Shown: in pieces, positions 24,645 through 33,203 of the stretch
Layout: each line of letters begins with the position of its first letter
Position numbering within the stretch: position 1 is the stretch's first letter
Assembly: GCF_022347765.1 (NCBI RefSeq)
Contig: NZ_JAKRFZ010000001.1
Location: 434,001-498,000 of the forward strand
Length of the DNA: 64,000 bases
Source of the DNA: Pseudoalteromonas sp. OOF1S-7
Lineage (GTDB): Bacteria; Pseudomonadota; Gammaproteobacteria; Enterobacterales; Alteromonadaceae
Direction of reading: 5' to 3'
Notes under the pieces: model-generated
What the model was told of the DNA's origin: nothing
Seen by the model: only the letters and a program-made list of their open reading frames with translations
The model's database searches: none
Made by a program: the position numbers and the translations under genes

Positions 24645-24803
24645 TTAAGCTCGGCAATCCGGTCCCTTACTTAACTCTTCACACCAAGCCGTCCATGGCA
24701 TGGTCGTATATCCGCCTCCTACCCGTGGGGTGTTTGCTTTGTCCAATTGTTGATGTTGTTTATTGAGGTGCTTTAGCTTAGTGGTTTTTAACGCTAGTTT
24801 CAT
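24645..24803 (-). CDS. Putative double-glycine RiPP/bacteriocin precursor peptide, 52 aa
   Basis: A gene too short for ordinary gene finding. ATG at 24803 has AAGGA nine bases upstream. The product starts MKLALKTTKLKHLNKQHQQL, a basic leader with Leu and Lys spacing like that of Alteromonadales and Bacteroidetes natural-product leader peptides, then NTPRVGGGY, a double-glycine cleavage-like site at residues 29-31. The putative core (residues 32-52) is YTTMPWTAWCEEL followed by SKGPDCRA, with two Cys ten residues apart, two Trp and three Thr. A strong terminator lies just after the stop, in the right orientation. No modification enzyme or ABC peptidase gene lies in the window, so secretion and modification are inferred from leader type only. 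A TonB receptor gene starts about 290 bases upstream on the other strand. Confidence 0.68.
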   Translation of the reverse strand: MKLALKTTKLKHLNKQHQQLDKANTPRVGGGYTTMPWTAWCEELSKGPDCRA

Positions 24804-25096
24804 GACTTCGCTTCCTTCTTGGTTACTGTTTCATAAACATAAAATCACAAATCTGCCACCCGCAACAAGTACAAAAAGCACTCAACTGTTACAAGATAAT
24901 GCTGCCGACACACCTATCGCGCCTTTGATATTTGCTGAGCACTTCTATTAGAAGTTCTTACTCAACTGAGTTTGACCAACCAGCCTGCGAGCTGTCATAT
25001 TGCTGCTATACTCAATGTCAGTGGCCCTCATCTTGGGTCACCTGAGCTGCTTGTTCCTCCAGGGAGTTGGAATAATCGCCATCGTTAGGGTACTCA
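24804..25096. other. Intergenic region between the small peptide gene and the TonB receptor gene
   Basis: About 290 bases of divergent promoter space. A TATACT sequence at 25009-25014 could be the -10 of the receptor gene but lacks a good -35. No Fur box, riboswitch or other structure was seen. Confidence 0.4.
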
Positions 25097-27448
25097 ATGA
25101 AAAAAAGACTCCCTTGTATCGCCTGCTTATGTGCAAGTTGTGTATTGTTTAATGCAGGGTCCGATGCCCACACAACGCCAGACGGTGACAATGATGTATT
25201 CGCTTTATCCCTCGACGAGTTAATGGAAGTCACCGTTGAGGCACGTAAGGTCAAAGAAGATGCACTCGCCATTCCCGTTTCAATTTCAGTAATGTCTGAA
25301 CAGTTTCTGCGCGAGCGCAGCGTCACTACTTTGCTTGAGGCCGCATATTTTATTCCTAATATTGATGTCACCACAGTCGGTGAAAATTCTGGTTGTACAC
25401 ACTGCGCGAACATCACCATTCGTGGTATCGGCCAGGTTGATCCGCTGCCCACCGTCGACCCGAGTGTGGGCCTCTACCTGGATGGGGTTTACTACGCCCG
25501 CTCAGCGGGGGGGATTTTTGATTTATACGATATACGCCAGGTTGAAATACTACGGGGCCCGCAAGGGGCTATTTTTGGTAAAAATACCATAGGTGGCGCT
25601 GTGACGGTGTACACACACGACCCCGTCTCTGACACTTTTGCAGATGGAGAAATCACGCTGGGCGCTTTTGAGCGCCGGGATGCCCGATTGCGTGCGAACG
25701 TTGCGCTCAGCGATTCGCTCAGCAGCCGCTTTACCTTCACGCACCTCAACCGCGATGGCTTTGTCAGGCGTGCCAACGGCGAGTTTGAAGGTGGCCAGGA
25801 TGAGTGGGCGGCAAGTGCCAAATTCCGGTATCAGGTCAGCCCACAACTAACCGCGCAATTGTCATTGGACCAGCGTCGGATCAACTCTGGGTCCGCGCCG
25901 TCTATTCTTGCCGCAAAGAACGATCAGGCTGATCTGCTGGTACTCTACAATGACCTGGTCACGCAAAGTGGTATTGCAGACCCTTACCCGCCGCTCCAAT
26001 TCTTTGGTGACACGCATCAGAGTGCTTCGCTGGGTACTAACTTTAACACGCTGGATCAATCCGGCATTTTGCTCTCAGTCGAATGGCAAACGCCCCAACA
26101 ATGGCTGTTTAAATCACTGAGCGCCTACCGGGAATTTGACGCAACTTATGGACGCGACTTTGATAATAACCCGGCCGTCATTGGCGACACTCAGGACTTT
26201 CAACGCCAGTTCCAGTTCAGTCAGGAGCTTAATATCAGCGGCAGTGCCCTGGACGATCAACTCAGTTGGTTGGTCGGCTTATTCCACTTTGATGAACACA
26301 TTAAACATCTAACCGATCTGGTCTTTATTGGTGGACTGTTCCGGGCACTGGAAAGTGTCCCAGGTCCTCTTGATGGCTCGCAACTGGATGATCCAACAAG
26401 TGTGGGTGGGCCCGGTAACCCCCTGAATATTGGACTGGATATTGATAGTGGCTTTGATAACCAGGTGGACATTCAAAGCACTGCCGTGTTCACCCATGTC
26501 AAATACGCGCTAACACACCATTGGGCATTTCACCTGGGTGGGCGACTGACATTCGAAAACAAAATGCAACAGGTGCAAAGTGATGCCGACAATGCCGGTG
26601 TGATTTTGATCGACAGAACACACAATACACAGGGACAAAAAAATGGTGGACCTATTGAACGCAGTTGGCGGGTTTTCTCTCCGCAAGGCGGAATAGAGTA
26701 CCACTTTAGTGACAAGCACTTTATCTATCTGAGTGCCTCTCGGGGCTTTAAATCCGGCGGCTTTAACGGCATACCTAATTCACCAACCTCAGCACAGCCT
26801 TTTGACCCTGAGTATCTGACTGCCTATGAACTGGGCTACAAAACCAAATTACTGGCAGACACCCTTCAGCTTAGCTTAGCGGCCTTTGATATGCAGCATA
26901 AGGCTATGCAATTACGCGGTGGCCAGTCGACTGAAGCCGGCCTCGAGATTTTTATCGACAATGTTGGAGAAACCAGCATTCGAGGAGTTGAGGCCAGCTT
27001 TGAAGCGCTGCCTGTACACGACTGGCATTTGTCAGGTAATCTGTCTTACACCGATGCACAGTTTGATTCCGTTGGTACAGCCACACAAGTAACAAGGGAC
27101 AGCACAGTAATGCGCTCGCCGCGCTGGACCGCGGCATTGGGACTTAGGTATCACTGGCAGGGTGTGATGCGACACCCAGTCAGGATTGGACTTAACTGGG
27201 GTTTTCGCAGCAAAACATATAATGACGTGTTTAATACTGAACTTGGTGCACAAGGGAGTTTTGCCTTAGTGAATGCACGTATCAGCCACGCCATCACAGA
27301 TCAGCTGGAAGTTGCCTTATTTGTTCGCAACCTCACAGATAAACGTGTGCTGATCGGTGGCAATGACTTTACCGAAGTCTTTGGTGTGGCAGAGCATTAT
27401 CTGGCACCACCCCGAGAGTGGGGTATATCCCTGTCGTATCAGTTTTAA
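25097..27448 (+). CDS. TonB-dependent receptor, substrate unknown
   Basis: Outer-membrane gated channel of 783 aa. Signal peptide at 1-24, then a short DELMEVTVEARK stretch of TonB-box/plug type, plug domain (about 50-165, with IRGIGQVDPLPTVDPSVGLYLDGVYYAR and VEILRGPQGAIFGKNTIGGAV) and a 22-strand barrel ending in SLSYQF with terminal Phe. The plug style (NTIGGAVTVYT, ARSAGG) is of the Caulobacter/Sphingomonas-like nutrient receptor group rather than of siderophore receptors. No Fur box is seen upstream, so the ligand may be an organic compound. The next gene starts ten bases later. Confidence 0.92.
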   Translation: MKKRLPCIACLCASCVLFNAGSDAHTTPDGDNDVFALSLDELMEVTVEARKVKEDALAIPVSISVMSEQFLRERSVTTLLEAAYFIPNIDVTTVGENSGCTHCANITIRGIGQVDPLPTVDPSVGLYLDGVYYARSAGGIFDLYDIRQVEILRGPQGAIFGKNTIGGAVTVYTHDPVSDTFADGEITLGAFERRDARLRANVALSDSLSSRFTFTHLNRDGFVRRANGEFEGGQDEWAASAKFRYQVSPQLTAQLSLDQRRINSGSAPSILAAKNDQADLLVLYNDLVTQSGIADPYPPLQFFGDTHQSASLGTNFNTLDQSGILLSVEWQTPQQWLFKSLSAYREFDATYGRDFDNNPAVIGDTQDFQRQFQFSQELNISGSALDDQLSWLVGLFHFDEHIKHLTDLVFIGGLFRALESVPGPLDGSQLDDPTSVGGPGNPLNIGLDIDSGFDNQVDIQSTAVFTHVKYALTHHWAFHLGGRLTFENKMQQVQSDADNAGVILIDRTHNTQGQKNGGPIERSWRVFSPQGGIEYHFSDKHFIYLSASRGFKSGGFNGIPNSPTSAQPFDPEYLTAYELGYKTKLLADTLQLSLAAFDMQHKAMQLRGGQSTEAGLEIFIDNVGETSIRGVEASFEALPVHDWHLSGNLSYTDAQFDSVGTATQVTRDSTVMRSPRWTAALGLRYHWQGVMRHPVRIGLNWGFRSKTYNDVFNTELGAQGSFALVNARISHAITDQLEVALFVRNLTDKRVLIGGNDFTEVFGVAEHYLAPPREWGISLSYQF

Positions 27449-27457
27449 AGATGTACT

Positions 27458-28366
27458 ATGATGACAATCGTTAAACCTTTTCTACTCATGACTTTAGTGG
27501 TCTTACACACCTGGATATCATTTTCAGCGCGTGCTCAGCTCCAGCTGCTTAGTGATGATCCTCTGGACATCAGGATGGTGTTTTCGGCTCAGGCTCTGGA
27601 TATCTCGACAGACTCCAATAACCTGGTATTTACCTATATCTCCCAAACCAACCCGGCGTTTTCCCGCCCGCCTTTACTGCTCGCACCGGGTACCCGAATT
27701 GATCAGTTACTGCAAAGCAACATGCCATATTGCGCCCTGAATCGGATCAAAACACGCCAGCGGTCGAGACTGTATTTATTTAGCTTACCTGTGCACCTCT
27801 ACCCCAGCCACAGGTTGTACTTTTTGCCATTAAATATTGAGTTGTCCCCCTTTCTCAATGCACAAGGACAACTGACAGATCTCAATGCACTGCTCAAGGC
27901 TCATCCCAGAACAACTTTACTCACTGAGGCACAGCGCTCCTATGGCGACTATTTGGATACCCAGCTAGCCAACATCGATGAAGCACAGCTGATCAGGCGT
28001 CCAGGTGGCGACAGCTACCAGGCCACCATCACCATGTTCGAACGGGGGCGGGTGAGCTTTATTCTAACTTATCCGACAACAATACAGCGTTATGCAAACA
28101 CACTGACGCTGGAGCAAGTACATAGCCTTGAAATTGCGCATAACCCGTCATTTGTTCTTGGCCACATCGCCTGCTCCGATACTCCCGAAACCCGACAATT
28201 TCTGAAAGTGGTTAATGCCGCTTTGCGCCACTTATATCACACTGAGCCGTTTTATGACCTGCATCTTCGCTATTTACCTGAATCAGAACGTGCTTACTTC
28301 AAAAAGCAACTCGAGCAACAGACTAATGAAGCTCTGCAAAACAGTCAGGAAATGTACAAGGAATGA
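27458..28366 (+). CDS. Periplasmic substrate-binding-like protein (TIGR02285-like)
   Basis: Protein of 302 aa with a signal peptide (about 1-27, cut after FSARA). The fold looks like the two-lobe solute-binding type: YISQTNPAFSRPPLLLAPGT, PYCALNRIKTRQRSRLY, then an S/T-rich binding lobe and ERGRVSFILTYPTTIQRYA and GHIACSDTPETRQFLKVVNAAL. Two cysteines (in PYCALNR and HIACSDTPET) match a family of uncharacterised periplasmic proteins. Ten bases separate it from the TonB receptor gene, so it likely receives or senses the ligand passed by that receptor. There is no ABC permease in the window. Confidence 0.65.
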   Translation: MMTIVKPFLLMTLVVLHTWISFSARAQLQLLSDDPLDIRMVFSAQALDISTDSNNLVFTYISQTNPAFSRPPLLLAPGTRIDQLLQSNMPYCALNRIKTRQRSRLYLFSLPVHLYPSHRLYFLPLNIELSPFLNAQGQLTDLNALLKAHPRTTLLTEAQRSYGDYLDTQLANIDEAQLIRRPGGDSYQATITMFERGRVSFILTYPTTIQRYANTLTLEQVHSLEIAHNPSFVLGHIACSDTPETRQFLKVVNAALRHLYHTEPFYDLHLRYLPESERAYFKKQLEQQTNEALQNSQEMYKE

Positions 28367-28368
28367 CA

Positions 28369-28393
28369 ATAAAAAGAGCAGCCTGAGCTGCTC
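28369..28393 (-). terminator. Terminator of the ComEA-like gene
   Basis: Seven-base stem GAGCAGC/GCTGCTC with a CTGA loop; on the minus strand five T follow. It begins about 30 bases after the minus-strand stop at 28425 and may also act weakly on the plus-strand gene that ends at 28366. Confidence 0.8.
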
Positions 28394-28424
28394 CTGGAGA
28401 TGACCAGACTAAACTGGCACAACG

Positions 28425-28718
28425 CTAAAATGTTACCCTGCCTTTGAGTTTGGCAAGAATGTTCACACCTATTCCGTTGACCCGCAATAAAGCATCCATA
28501 TCCTGAAAGTTGCCAGCCTCCTCGCGGGACCGCACAATGGCCTGCGCTTTTTTCATGCCGATGCCTGGTAAACGAGTCAGTTCTTCAGCACTGGCACGGT
28601 TTACATTTACCACTGCATCAGCGACTTGCCGGGCTGCAGTGGCTATTGGTTCAGGCTGAGCCAGAGCAGGAAGTGCCGCAGACAATGCCAATGTAGCTAG
28701 AAGAGTTTTAATATTCAT
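28425..28718 (-). CDS. ComEA-like helix-hairpin-helix protein
   Basis: Protein of 97 aa with a signal peptide (residues 1-20, cut after PALA), then a ComEA-type double HhH: VNVNRASAEELTRLPGIGMKKAQAIVRSREEAG and LLRVNGIGVNILAKLKG (about residues 38-94). Small ComEA proteins bind DNA in the periplasm during uptake in natural transformation; YbaV of E. coli is similar. GAGGG lies eight bases before the ATG. The gene stands alone. Confidence 0.9.
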   Translation of the reverse strand: MNIKTLLATLALSAALPALAQPEPIATAARQVADAVVNVNRASAEELTRLPGIGMKKAQAIVRSREEAGNFQDMDALLRVNGIGVNILAKLKGRVTF

Positions 28719-29045
28719 GATCAGATCCCTCAGATAAAGTGTCCATGTCTAAATGTATGCGTAATGATGCATACGCAGTTAAAATAAAGTAAATGACAGT
28801 AAATATGTCAAAATTATGTCATCTTTTTTAGTTGCTTATTTTTCATCTTGTGTTGTTATGCTTATTTCTGCGACTTGTGCTAGAGCCAGACCAGCGATAT
28901 CTTTGCAGTGAAGACAGAACAGATATATGTTTGTTTTTATGAGAAAAGAATAGTTAGACGGTTACTACATGCTGCAATAACCCTCTTCTGCACTAAGTCG
29001 ACTCGGCAGTATTGGCACATAATAGCGCTTTATCGGTTGTAATTA
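28719..29045. other. AT-rich intergenic region between comEA-like and yebG genes
   Basis: About 330 bases with no gene on either strand. It holds a dyad TGCGTA-N8-TACGCA at 28758-28777, near the start side of the comEA-like gene. The last 40 bases before yebG carry its promoter and LexA box (listed apart). No other structure was recognised. Confidence 0.5.
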
Positions 29046-29079
29046 TTGACAAGACAAGTTACTGTATATAAAAACAGTG
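29046..29079 (+). promoter_or_regulatory. yebG promoter with LexA (SOS) box
   Basis: A -35 TTGACA at 29046-29051 and an SOS box TACTGTATATAAAAACAGTG at 29060-29079, which fits the consensus CTG-N10-CAG and TACTGTATATATATACAGTA with four mismatches. The -10 (TATAAA or TAAAAA) lies inside the box, so LexA would block RNA polymerase. yebG starts 17 bases after the box. Confidence 0.9.
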
Positions 29080-29095
29080 TTCGTGGAGAGTGATC

Positions 29096-29407
29096 ATGGC
29101 GGTTATCGTAAAGTATGTGGTAGAAAGAAATGGAGTAGAGCGTATGACGTTTACCAGCAAAAAAGAGGCGGATGCTTATGATAAAATGCTGGATGTTGCA
29201 GAAGCGCTCGAAGGCATGTTAGAAAAAGTAGACGTCCCACTCAGTGAGCAACAGGTTGAATCGCTCGCACTGGAGATTGCCAAACAAAAAGACGACTTTA
29301 TGGCCATTCTGAAAGGGGGTAAAGTGTCAACCAAAAAAGACTCTGAGGAAAAACCCACCAGCAAGAAAGGTGGTGACGATAAGGTCACGGCAATCAAACA
29401 GGCCTAG
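29096..29407 (+). CDS. yebG: SOS-inducible protein YebG
   Basis: Protein of 103 aa; residues 1-70 (VIVKYVVERNGVERMTFTSKK, ADAYDKMLDVAEAL) match the E. coli YebG family, whose function is not known. The C-terminal 30 residues are a Lys/Asp/Ser-rich tail. The start at 29096 has GGAGAG seven bases upstream; a GTG two codons earlier is in frame but not needed. A LexA box covers its promoter, so it is DNA-damage induced. Confidence 0.93.
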   Translation: MAVIVKYVVERNGVERMTFTSKKEADAYDKMLDVAEALEGMLEKVDVPLSEQQVESLALEIAKQKDDFMAILKGGKVSTKKDSEEKPTSKKGGDDKVTAIKQA

Positions 29408-29425
29408 TGTCTATAACCATATATA

Positions 29426-29464
29426 CAAAAAAGCCAGCTTCTATGAAGAAGCTGGCTTTTTTAA
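29426..29464. terminator. Bidirectional terminator between yebG and the aminotransferase gene
   Basis: Stem AAAAGCCAGCTTC/GAAGCTGGCTTTT with a six-base loop and T runs on both strands. Confidence 0.92.
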
Positions 29465-29475
29465 TATTAAGGCGT

Positions 29476-30669
29476 TTATTTCAAAACAGTCGCAACGGCA
29501 TCTGCAAAGTAATCAATATTGTCTTTGCTTACACCCGCAACATTTACGCGGCTGGAGCCAACAATATAAATTGAGTATTCCTCACGTAATCTGTCAATTT
29601 GCGCTTTGTTTATGCCCAGGAACGAGAACATGCCGTTCTGACGCTCGATGAAAGAGAAGTCCTGTGATGTACCTTTCGCATTCAGGTTGTCTTTAAGCAG
29701 GCTGCGCAGGCCATTGATACGGTCACGCATCTCTGCCAGCTCCTGATGCCACTCTTGGGTTAGCTCTTCACTGCCCAGAATAGTATTCACAATGTCCGCA
29801 CCGTGTGCAGGTGGCATCGAGTAAATGCTGCGCACAACACTCAGTAACACTGAATTGGCAACATCAGCCACAGCCGCTTCCTTCGCAATGAATGAACACG
29901 CACCGATACGCTCACGATACAGGCCAAAATTCTTTGAACATGAAGAACAAATCAACATTTCGTCAACGGTTGAAGCCAGTAGGCGCAGACCTTGTGCATC
30001 CTCTTCCAGACCACTACCGAATCCCTGATAGGCAATATCGATAAGCGGTGTAAAGCCTACGTCCTTCGCAAGCTCAGCAACAATTTGCCATTGCTCTGCA
30101 TTTAGGTCCATACCGCTTGGGTTATGACAACATGCGTGAAGCAATACAATATCGCCTTTTGGTACTTGCTTCAGTGCTTCGATCATCTCATCGAACAACA
30201 AGCCTTTGTTCTCGTAGTCGTAGTAAGGGTATTCTTTAACTGTCAGGCCAGCCGCTTCAAACAAACTGATGTGGTTTGCCCAGGTCGGTGTCGTTACCCA
30301 TACGGTCGCGTCTGTATTGCAACGCTTGATAAATTCAGCCGCAACGCGCAATGCGCCGGTGCCACCCGGAGCCTGGGCAGTTCTGATCCGATTAGCCAAC
30401 AAAGCAGGATGCTCATTACCCAGCAAAAGCTTTTCCATCTTGTCGCAATAATCCAGGTTACCCGCTAAACCAATGTAAGATTTAGTTGTTTCATTCTCCA
30501 GGCGAAACGCCTCAGCCTTTTTTACCGCCTTCAGAACCGGGGTATGACCCTGCTCGTCTTTATACACTCCAACCCCTAGGTCAATCTTATTCGGGTTAGT
30601 ATCTTTTTTATAGGCAGCCATCAGGCCCAGGATTGGATCCGTCGGAAGTGGTTTTAGTTCTGAAAACAT
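29476..30669 (-). CDS. tyrB: Aromatic/aspartate aminotransferase (TyrB/AspC type)
   Basis: PLP enzyme of 397 aa, subclass I-alpha. PLP lysine in SSCSKNFGLYRERIGA (about residues 247-262), APGGTGALR, HNPSGMDLN and the Arg at SSRVNVAG that binds the alpha-carboxylate are all present. It moves amino groups between aromatic amino acids or aspartate and 2-oxoglutarate. AspC and TyrB cannot be told apart surely; many genomes of this group have a single enzyme serving both. A TyrR box was not found upstream. It faces yebG. Confidence 0.88.
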   Translation of the reverse strand: MFSELKPLPTDPILGLMAAYKKDTNPNKIDLGVGVYKDEQGHTPVLKAVKKAEAFRLENETTKSYIGLAGNLDYCDKMEKLLLGNEHPALLANRIRTAQAPGGTGALRVAAEFIKRCNTDATVWVTTPTWANHISLFEAAGLTVKEYPYYDYENKGLLFDEMIEALKQVPKGDIVLLHACCHNPSGMDLNAEQWQIVAELAKDVGFTPLIDIAYQGFGSGLEEDAQGLRLLASTVDEMLICSSCSKNFGLYRERIGACSFIAKEAAVADVANSVLLSVVRSIYSMPPAHGADIVNTILGSEELTQEWHQELAEMRDRINGLRSLLKDNLNAKGTSQDFSFIERQNGMFSFLGINKAQIDRLREEYSIYIVGSSRVNVAGVSKDNIDYFADAVATVLK

Positions 30670-30774
30670 GGTTATCTCTTTTCCTAATTAACGTAAACGA
30701 GGTGTTCGACTTCGTTTGTCACGGGGTTAACTCTGAGCTCATATTAACATAAGTTGTCGTGAAGACGAGCCTGC

Positions 30775-31434
30775 TTAACTTGGAAGATACTCAATCGTGC
30801 GAATACAAGCGGCAACTAAAACTGCCAGCTTGTATTCATCAAAACACTCTTGCTCAAAAGCTTCTGCATCTATGATCCCAAAACACTGTCCCTGGCGGTC
30901 CAACAGTGGCAGACAAACCTCAGACTGCACTTTCGGATCACAAGTATAATATTCCCCCCCCTTGGCCACATAGTCTGGGATATTGTTGATCACGCGTGCC
31001 TGTTCAGACAGATAAGTTTGAATATTGTTTGAAGTCGCAGCGAATGCATCAGTAATCGGGAATAATGGTCGACTTGGTGCACCGTAATAGGCCAACTTCA
31101 GCAATTGCTGAATACCATCAGCCGGACGCGCCTGATAAATACCGAACCAGTCCACCCCCGTAGAGGATTTGACATACTCAGCAATAGTCTGCAGACGCGA
31201 TAATTGATGTTCACATTCGCTGTTTTGACAGACATAATCCGTCAGTAAAAAAGGCGCATCCTGCAAGTGGCCGAACAAACTACAGCTCCCGCCTTCTCCC
31301 AGCTCCGGGATTTGGTATGACCATCTGGCATCAAAGCGATGAGTGTCAAGGTAAGCATCCAGCTCTGTTAGTTGAGCCGCTACAGCAGATTCGCTGATAG
31401 ATAAGTTGCAATGAGAAAGGTAGGTAGAAATCAT
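30775..31434 (-). CDS. GAF-domain protein with a single fRMsr-type cysteine
   Basis: Protein of 219 aa. After a 70-residue N-terminal helical part, residues about 75-215 form a GAF domain: TGVDWFGIYQARPADG, INNIPDYVAKGGEYYTCDPKVQSEVCLPLL and GQCFGIIDAEAF. The TCDPKVQSEV segment aligns with ACDAASNSEI of free methionine-R-sulfoxide reductase (YebR), keeping the catalytic Cys, but the resolving cysteines of that enzyme are absent. So it may be a degenerate relative or a redox sensor. It lies 104 bases downstream of the REC-PP2C-HATPase gene on the same strand. Confidence 0.7.
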   Translation of the reverse strand: MISTYLSHCNLSISESAVAAQLTELDAYLDTHRFDARWSYQIPELGEGGSCSLFGHLQDAPFLLTDYVCQNSECEHQLSRLQTIAEYVKSSTGVDWFGIYQARPADGIQQLLKLAYYGAPSRPLFPITDAFAATSNNIQTYLSEQARVINNIPDYVAKGGEYYTCDPKVQSEVCLPLLDRQGQCFGIIDAEAFEQECFDEYKLAVLVAACIRTIEYLPS

Positions 31435-31538
31435 TTAGCCATCCAAACATCTAAATATCCGTCAAATCTATCATGGACAGACAGGCGATGCCAGCGTGTT
31501 ATGAGAATATTTTATTTTTGGCAAGGAATGAAACCCGT

Positions 31539-33185
31539 TCACCTTATTGAGTAAACCAGTTCAACCTCGTTTCCAACACGGTTATATGTGACACTCTGTG
31601 CAATTTCAGAAAGTAATTCAACTCCCCTGCCATGCTCTTGTTGCGACTGATGTAATGCCGTTGAGCTTTGGTCAAACCCATTGCCCGAATCGCAAATATT
31701 GAAAACAAGGCAAAACTCTTCCGGGCAAAAGCGTACATTAATGATGATCAGAGCATCCTTGAGGTTTTCCAGTGCACGAGCCCGTTGATGGTAATACTCA
31801 ATAAAGCCATCATCCTGATTCTTTAAATCCGACTTTAACCCTAAAACACCATGGTCCAGTGAATTATTGTATGCCTCCGAAAGCAACAGGAAGACATTTG
31901 ACCTATGTGCATGCAAACCTTCAACCTTAGACAAAATATCCACCAATTCAAGCACCGGATCTGTATGACGCATCTGCTGAGCATTGAGCGAAATACTAAT
32001 GTTAAACGGCAAAGTAGAATACTCAGGAGGCAGCGCTTCACTGGAGTTATCGGGCAGGCAGTTAATGATCGCGATGCTTAAATCATCCTGCTGTTCTTTG
32101 TGCCCACTGTATTCACGCACTTGCTGGATAATGTCTTTAGTCGCAATATCAACCTTACAGCTCAGCACATCTATCAGGCGTTGTTCACCGAACAGCTCTC
32201 CGTCGAGCGCTTCACTTTCAATAATGCCATCCGTTGCCATCACAATACGTGTGCCCACCTCAACTTCAAAATGCAAAGTATTGCGTTCGAACTCATCCTC
32301 ATCAAGGATCCCCAAAGACATATGCTGAGACTCAATGGTTTTGAGTACCTGCCCCTGACTGTCTATCAGATAGATGTCGGGAAAGCCTCCGAGCCAGGCT
32401 GACAGGTTTCGCCCAGAACTACTGATCTCTATAATGGCGGCGGCACAAAACATGTGCCCAGGAAGTAAAGTGTTCAGTGAGCTGTTTAACTCAGCAGCAA
32501 TGTCATTCACCGCCATGCCTTTTTGCACCATAGTATAAAAAATTTTCGATGCAGGTAGCGCGCCGACCGCCGCCGCCAGGCCGTGTCCGGTGAAATCTCC
32601 CAACAAACAATAAAAGCCGCCAATGGGACTTTTTGCCATCAGAAACATGTCCCCGTTAAACATTGAAGCCGGGGATAAATGGTAGTCACACAGTTCCGTA
32701 AAGTCCTGCTGCCCAGACAAAGCATTACGAAAAATATGTTCAACGATTTCGTGTTCACGTTCTATCTGGTTATAGTGATATTCAAGCTGTTTTTTTTGCT
32801 CGTGAGCTTCTTTACTGAGCTTTCGCGTGCGGGCATGTGCCCGGATTTTTGCAGACAGTACGATCCGGTCAAAGGGTTTGTGTATAAAGTCATCCCCTCC
32901 TACATGGAGGCACTTCTCAAAACTGGCGTGGTCTTCCAAAGCGGTGATAAATATCACTGGTAAATATACGTCGCCGGCATGTTCTTTAATTTTGGGTGCG
33001 GTTTCAAAACCATCCATGACTGGCATCATCACATCCAACAACACAATGTCAACATTGTGTTGTTGGAGCAAGTCCAGAGCTTCCTGCCCATTGTTAGCCA
33101 CCAGCACATCATAGTGTTGGTGCTCAAGCATGGTTTGTAATAATCGACAATTGAGTGGCTGGTCATCCACAACCAAAATTAACAT
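31539..33185 (-). CDS. REC-PP2C phosphatase-HATPase fusion (HsbR/RsbU-like)
   Basis: Protein of 548 aa in three parts: receiver (1-120; VVDDQPLNCRL, phospho-Asp in DIVLLDVMMPVMDGFE, Lys in HKPFDR), a coiled linker (about 121-150), a SpoIIE/PP2C-type phosphatase (about 185-390; FYCLLGDFTGHGLAAAVGALP and RIVMATDGIIESE) and a C-terminal serine-kinase-type HATPase (about 405-545; EAYNNSLDHGVLGL and GRGVELL). The same build occurs in Pseudomonas HsbR, which both kinases and dephosphorylates a STAS antagonist. The partner STAS gene lies 18 bases upstream, so this is a partner-switch module with phosphatase and kinase in one chain. GAGGGA precedes the ATG. Confidence 0.9.
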   Translation of the reverse strand: MLILVVDDQPLNCRLLQTMLEHQHYDVLVANNGQEALDLLQQHNVDIVLLDVMMPVMDGFETAPKIKEHAGDVYLPVIFITALEDHASFEKCLHVGGDDFIHKPFDRIVLSAKIRAHARTRKLSKEAHEQKKQLEYHYNQIEREHEIVEHIFRNALSGQQDFTELCDYHLSPASMFNGDMFLMAKSPIGGFYCLLGDFTGHGLAAAVGALPASKIFYTMVQKGMAVNDIAAELNSSLNTLLPGHMFCAAAIIEISSSGRNLSAWLGGFPDIYLIDSQGQVLKTIESQHMSLGILDEDEFERNTLHFEVEVGTRIVMATDGIIESEALDGELFGEQRLIDVLSCKVDIATKDIIQQVREYSGHKEQQDDLSIAIINCLPDNSSEALPPEYSTLPFNISISLNAQQMRHTDPVLELVDILSKVEGLHAHRSNVFLLLSEAYNNSLDHGVLGLKSDLKNQDDGFIEYYHQRARALENLKDALIIINVRFCPEEFCLVFNICDSGNGFDQSSTALHQSQQEHGRGVELLSEIAQSVTYNRVGNEVELVYSIR

Positions 33186-33203
33186 ACACGAGTCCCTCGT
33201 GAA

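Noticed and set aside
24763..24951. Plus-strand 62-codon frame opposite the small peptide gene
   Set aside because: Poor ribosome site, no leader or helix pattern, and the minus strand has a better-supported gene with a terminator.
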